Source of the DNA: Desulfosarcina alkanivorans
GTDB taxonomy: Bacteria > Desulfobacterota > Desulfobacteria > Desulfobacterales > Desulfosarcinaceae
Reading direction: 5' to 3'
Length of the DNA stretch: 64,000 nucleotides
Assembly: GCF_009688945.1 (NCBI RefSeq)
Contig: NZ_AP021874.1
Location: forward strand, 7,110,001-7,174,000
Shown: one piece after another, positions 63,758 through 64,000 of the stretch
Layout: every line of letters begins with the position of its first letter
How positions within the stretch are numbered: the stretch's first letter is position 1
Made by a program: the position numbers and the translations under genes
The notes under the pieces: model-generated
What the model was told of the DNA's origin: nothing
Databases searched by the model: none
The model's input: only the letters and a program-made list of their open reading frames with translations

Positions 63758-63767
63758 CGAAACGACG

Positions 63768-64000
63768 ATGTCCATCAGCCCCCTGACAAAAAGAAAGCTC
63801 AAGCGGTTTGTCGCCATCAAGCGCGGCTATTATGCCTTTATCCTGCTCGTGACCATGATTCTGGCCTCATTGGGGGCTGAACTGCTGGTCAGCAACCGGG
63901 CCCTGATTGTGTGCTATCAGGACAATTGGTATTTCCCCACATACGGGGACATCATTCCGGGAAAGGCCTTCGGGCTGGATTACGACTACGAGACCGACTA
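63768..64000 (+). CDS. YejE-like ABC transporter permease, cut by the window end
   Basis: ATG 63768 lies 10 bp after the yejB-like stop. The visible 77 residues (LTKRKLKRFVAIKRGYYAFI onward) have an N-terminal membrane helix and a YQDNWYFPTYGDIIPGKAFG segment typical of YejE N-termini. It is truncated at 64000. The second permease of the dipeptide/oligopeptide importer. Confidence 0.88.
   Translation, partial: MSISPLTKRKLKRFVAIKRGYYAFILLVTMILASLGAELLVSNRALIVCYQDNWYFPTYGDIIPGKAFGLDYDYETD

Noticed and set aside
62519..63820. 433-codon minus-strand frame over the permease gene
   Set aside because: Composition is His/Gln/Gly-rich antisense to a clear membrane permease.

Overview
The window looks like a chromosomal segment of a Gram-negative, GC-moderate (by eye about 57 percent) member of the Desulfobacterota, most likely a Desulfosarcina-like Desulfobacterales. 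This is inferred, not proven. The reasons are the menaquinone-type sdhCAB set with a single fused cytochrome b558 subunit, a Tol-Pal system (so an outer membrane), an FmdB-type protein, a CsgG-like lipoprotein, and several small proteins of the sort common in sulfate reducers. Most of the window is core genome. I see no insertion sequences, prophage, CRISPR array or rRNA operon.

Layout. 1-14.6 kb is loosely packed accessory DNA. It holds a three-repeat secreted protein, a YHS-domain protein, YedK/HMCES, a methyltransferase, an excisionase-type HTH protein, several unrecognised small proteins, a tandem solute-binding protein next to a hybrid histidine kinase, a CBS-less IMPDH/GMP-reductase-family enzyme, a 3D-domain protein and a HigBA-like toxin-antitoxin pair. 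14.6-22.7 kb has an unknown 472-residue protein with a PilB/GspE ATPase, a LysM protein, groESL, an FmdB-like protein, an HExxH protein and a 32-codon mS38/COX24-like gene. 22.8-31.6 kb carries hflKC, a dciA-like gene, a TrmN6-like methyltransferase, a DUF1015 gene, two tRNA-Ser genes and dnaX-ybaB-recR-ykgJ. 31.6-37.8 kb has a CsgG-like lipoprotein and a stress/ion cluster on the minus strand (UspA, ClC, HTH-EIIA fusion, MscS). 37.9-44.5 kb is a chemosensory operon (hybrid cheA, cheW, cheB, cheR, response regulator) with no receptor gene. 44.9-48.9 kb is sdhCAB plus an HD hydrolase. 49.2-59.3 kb is a long plus-strand run: tolQRA-tolB-pal-cpoB, ruvCAB, a SAM hydrolase, a membrane-anchored proline-rich protein and a bactofilin. 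59.3-64 kb has a CYTH protein, rplM-rpsI, an M24 peptidase and the start of a YejB/YejE-type ABC importer cut by the window end.

How the genes work together. The clearest functional units are the Tol-Pal envelope machine, the Holliday-junction set RuvABC, the quinone-linked succinate/fumarate enzyme, the HflKC protease modulator, the GroESL chaperonin and the chemosensory core. The least explained are the 14.6-17.9 kb ATPase pair, the 6.7-10.5 kb split solute-binding/kinase pair, the HTH-EIIA regulator beside ion channels, and the bactofilin-linked proline-rich membrane protein. I did not find one unmistakably new system. These four are the best candidates. Gene calls come from reading translated sequence and motifs; no database search was possible.
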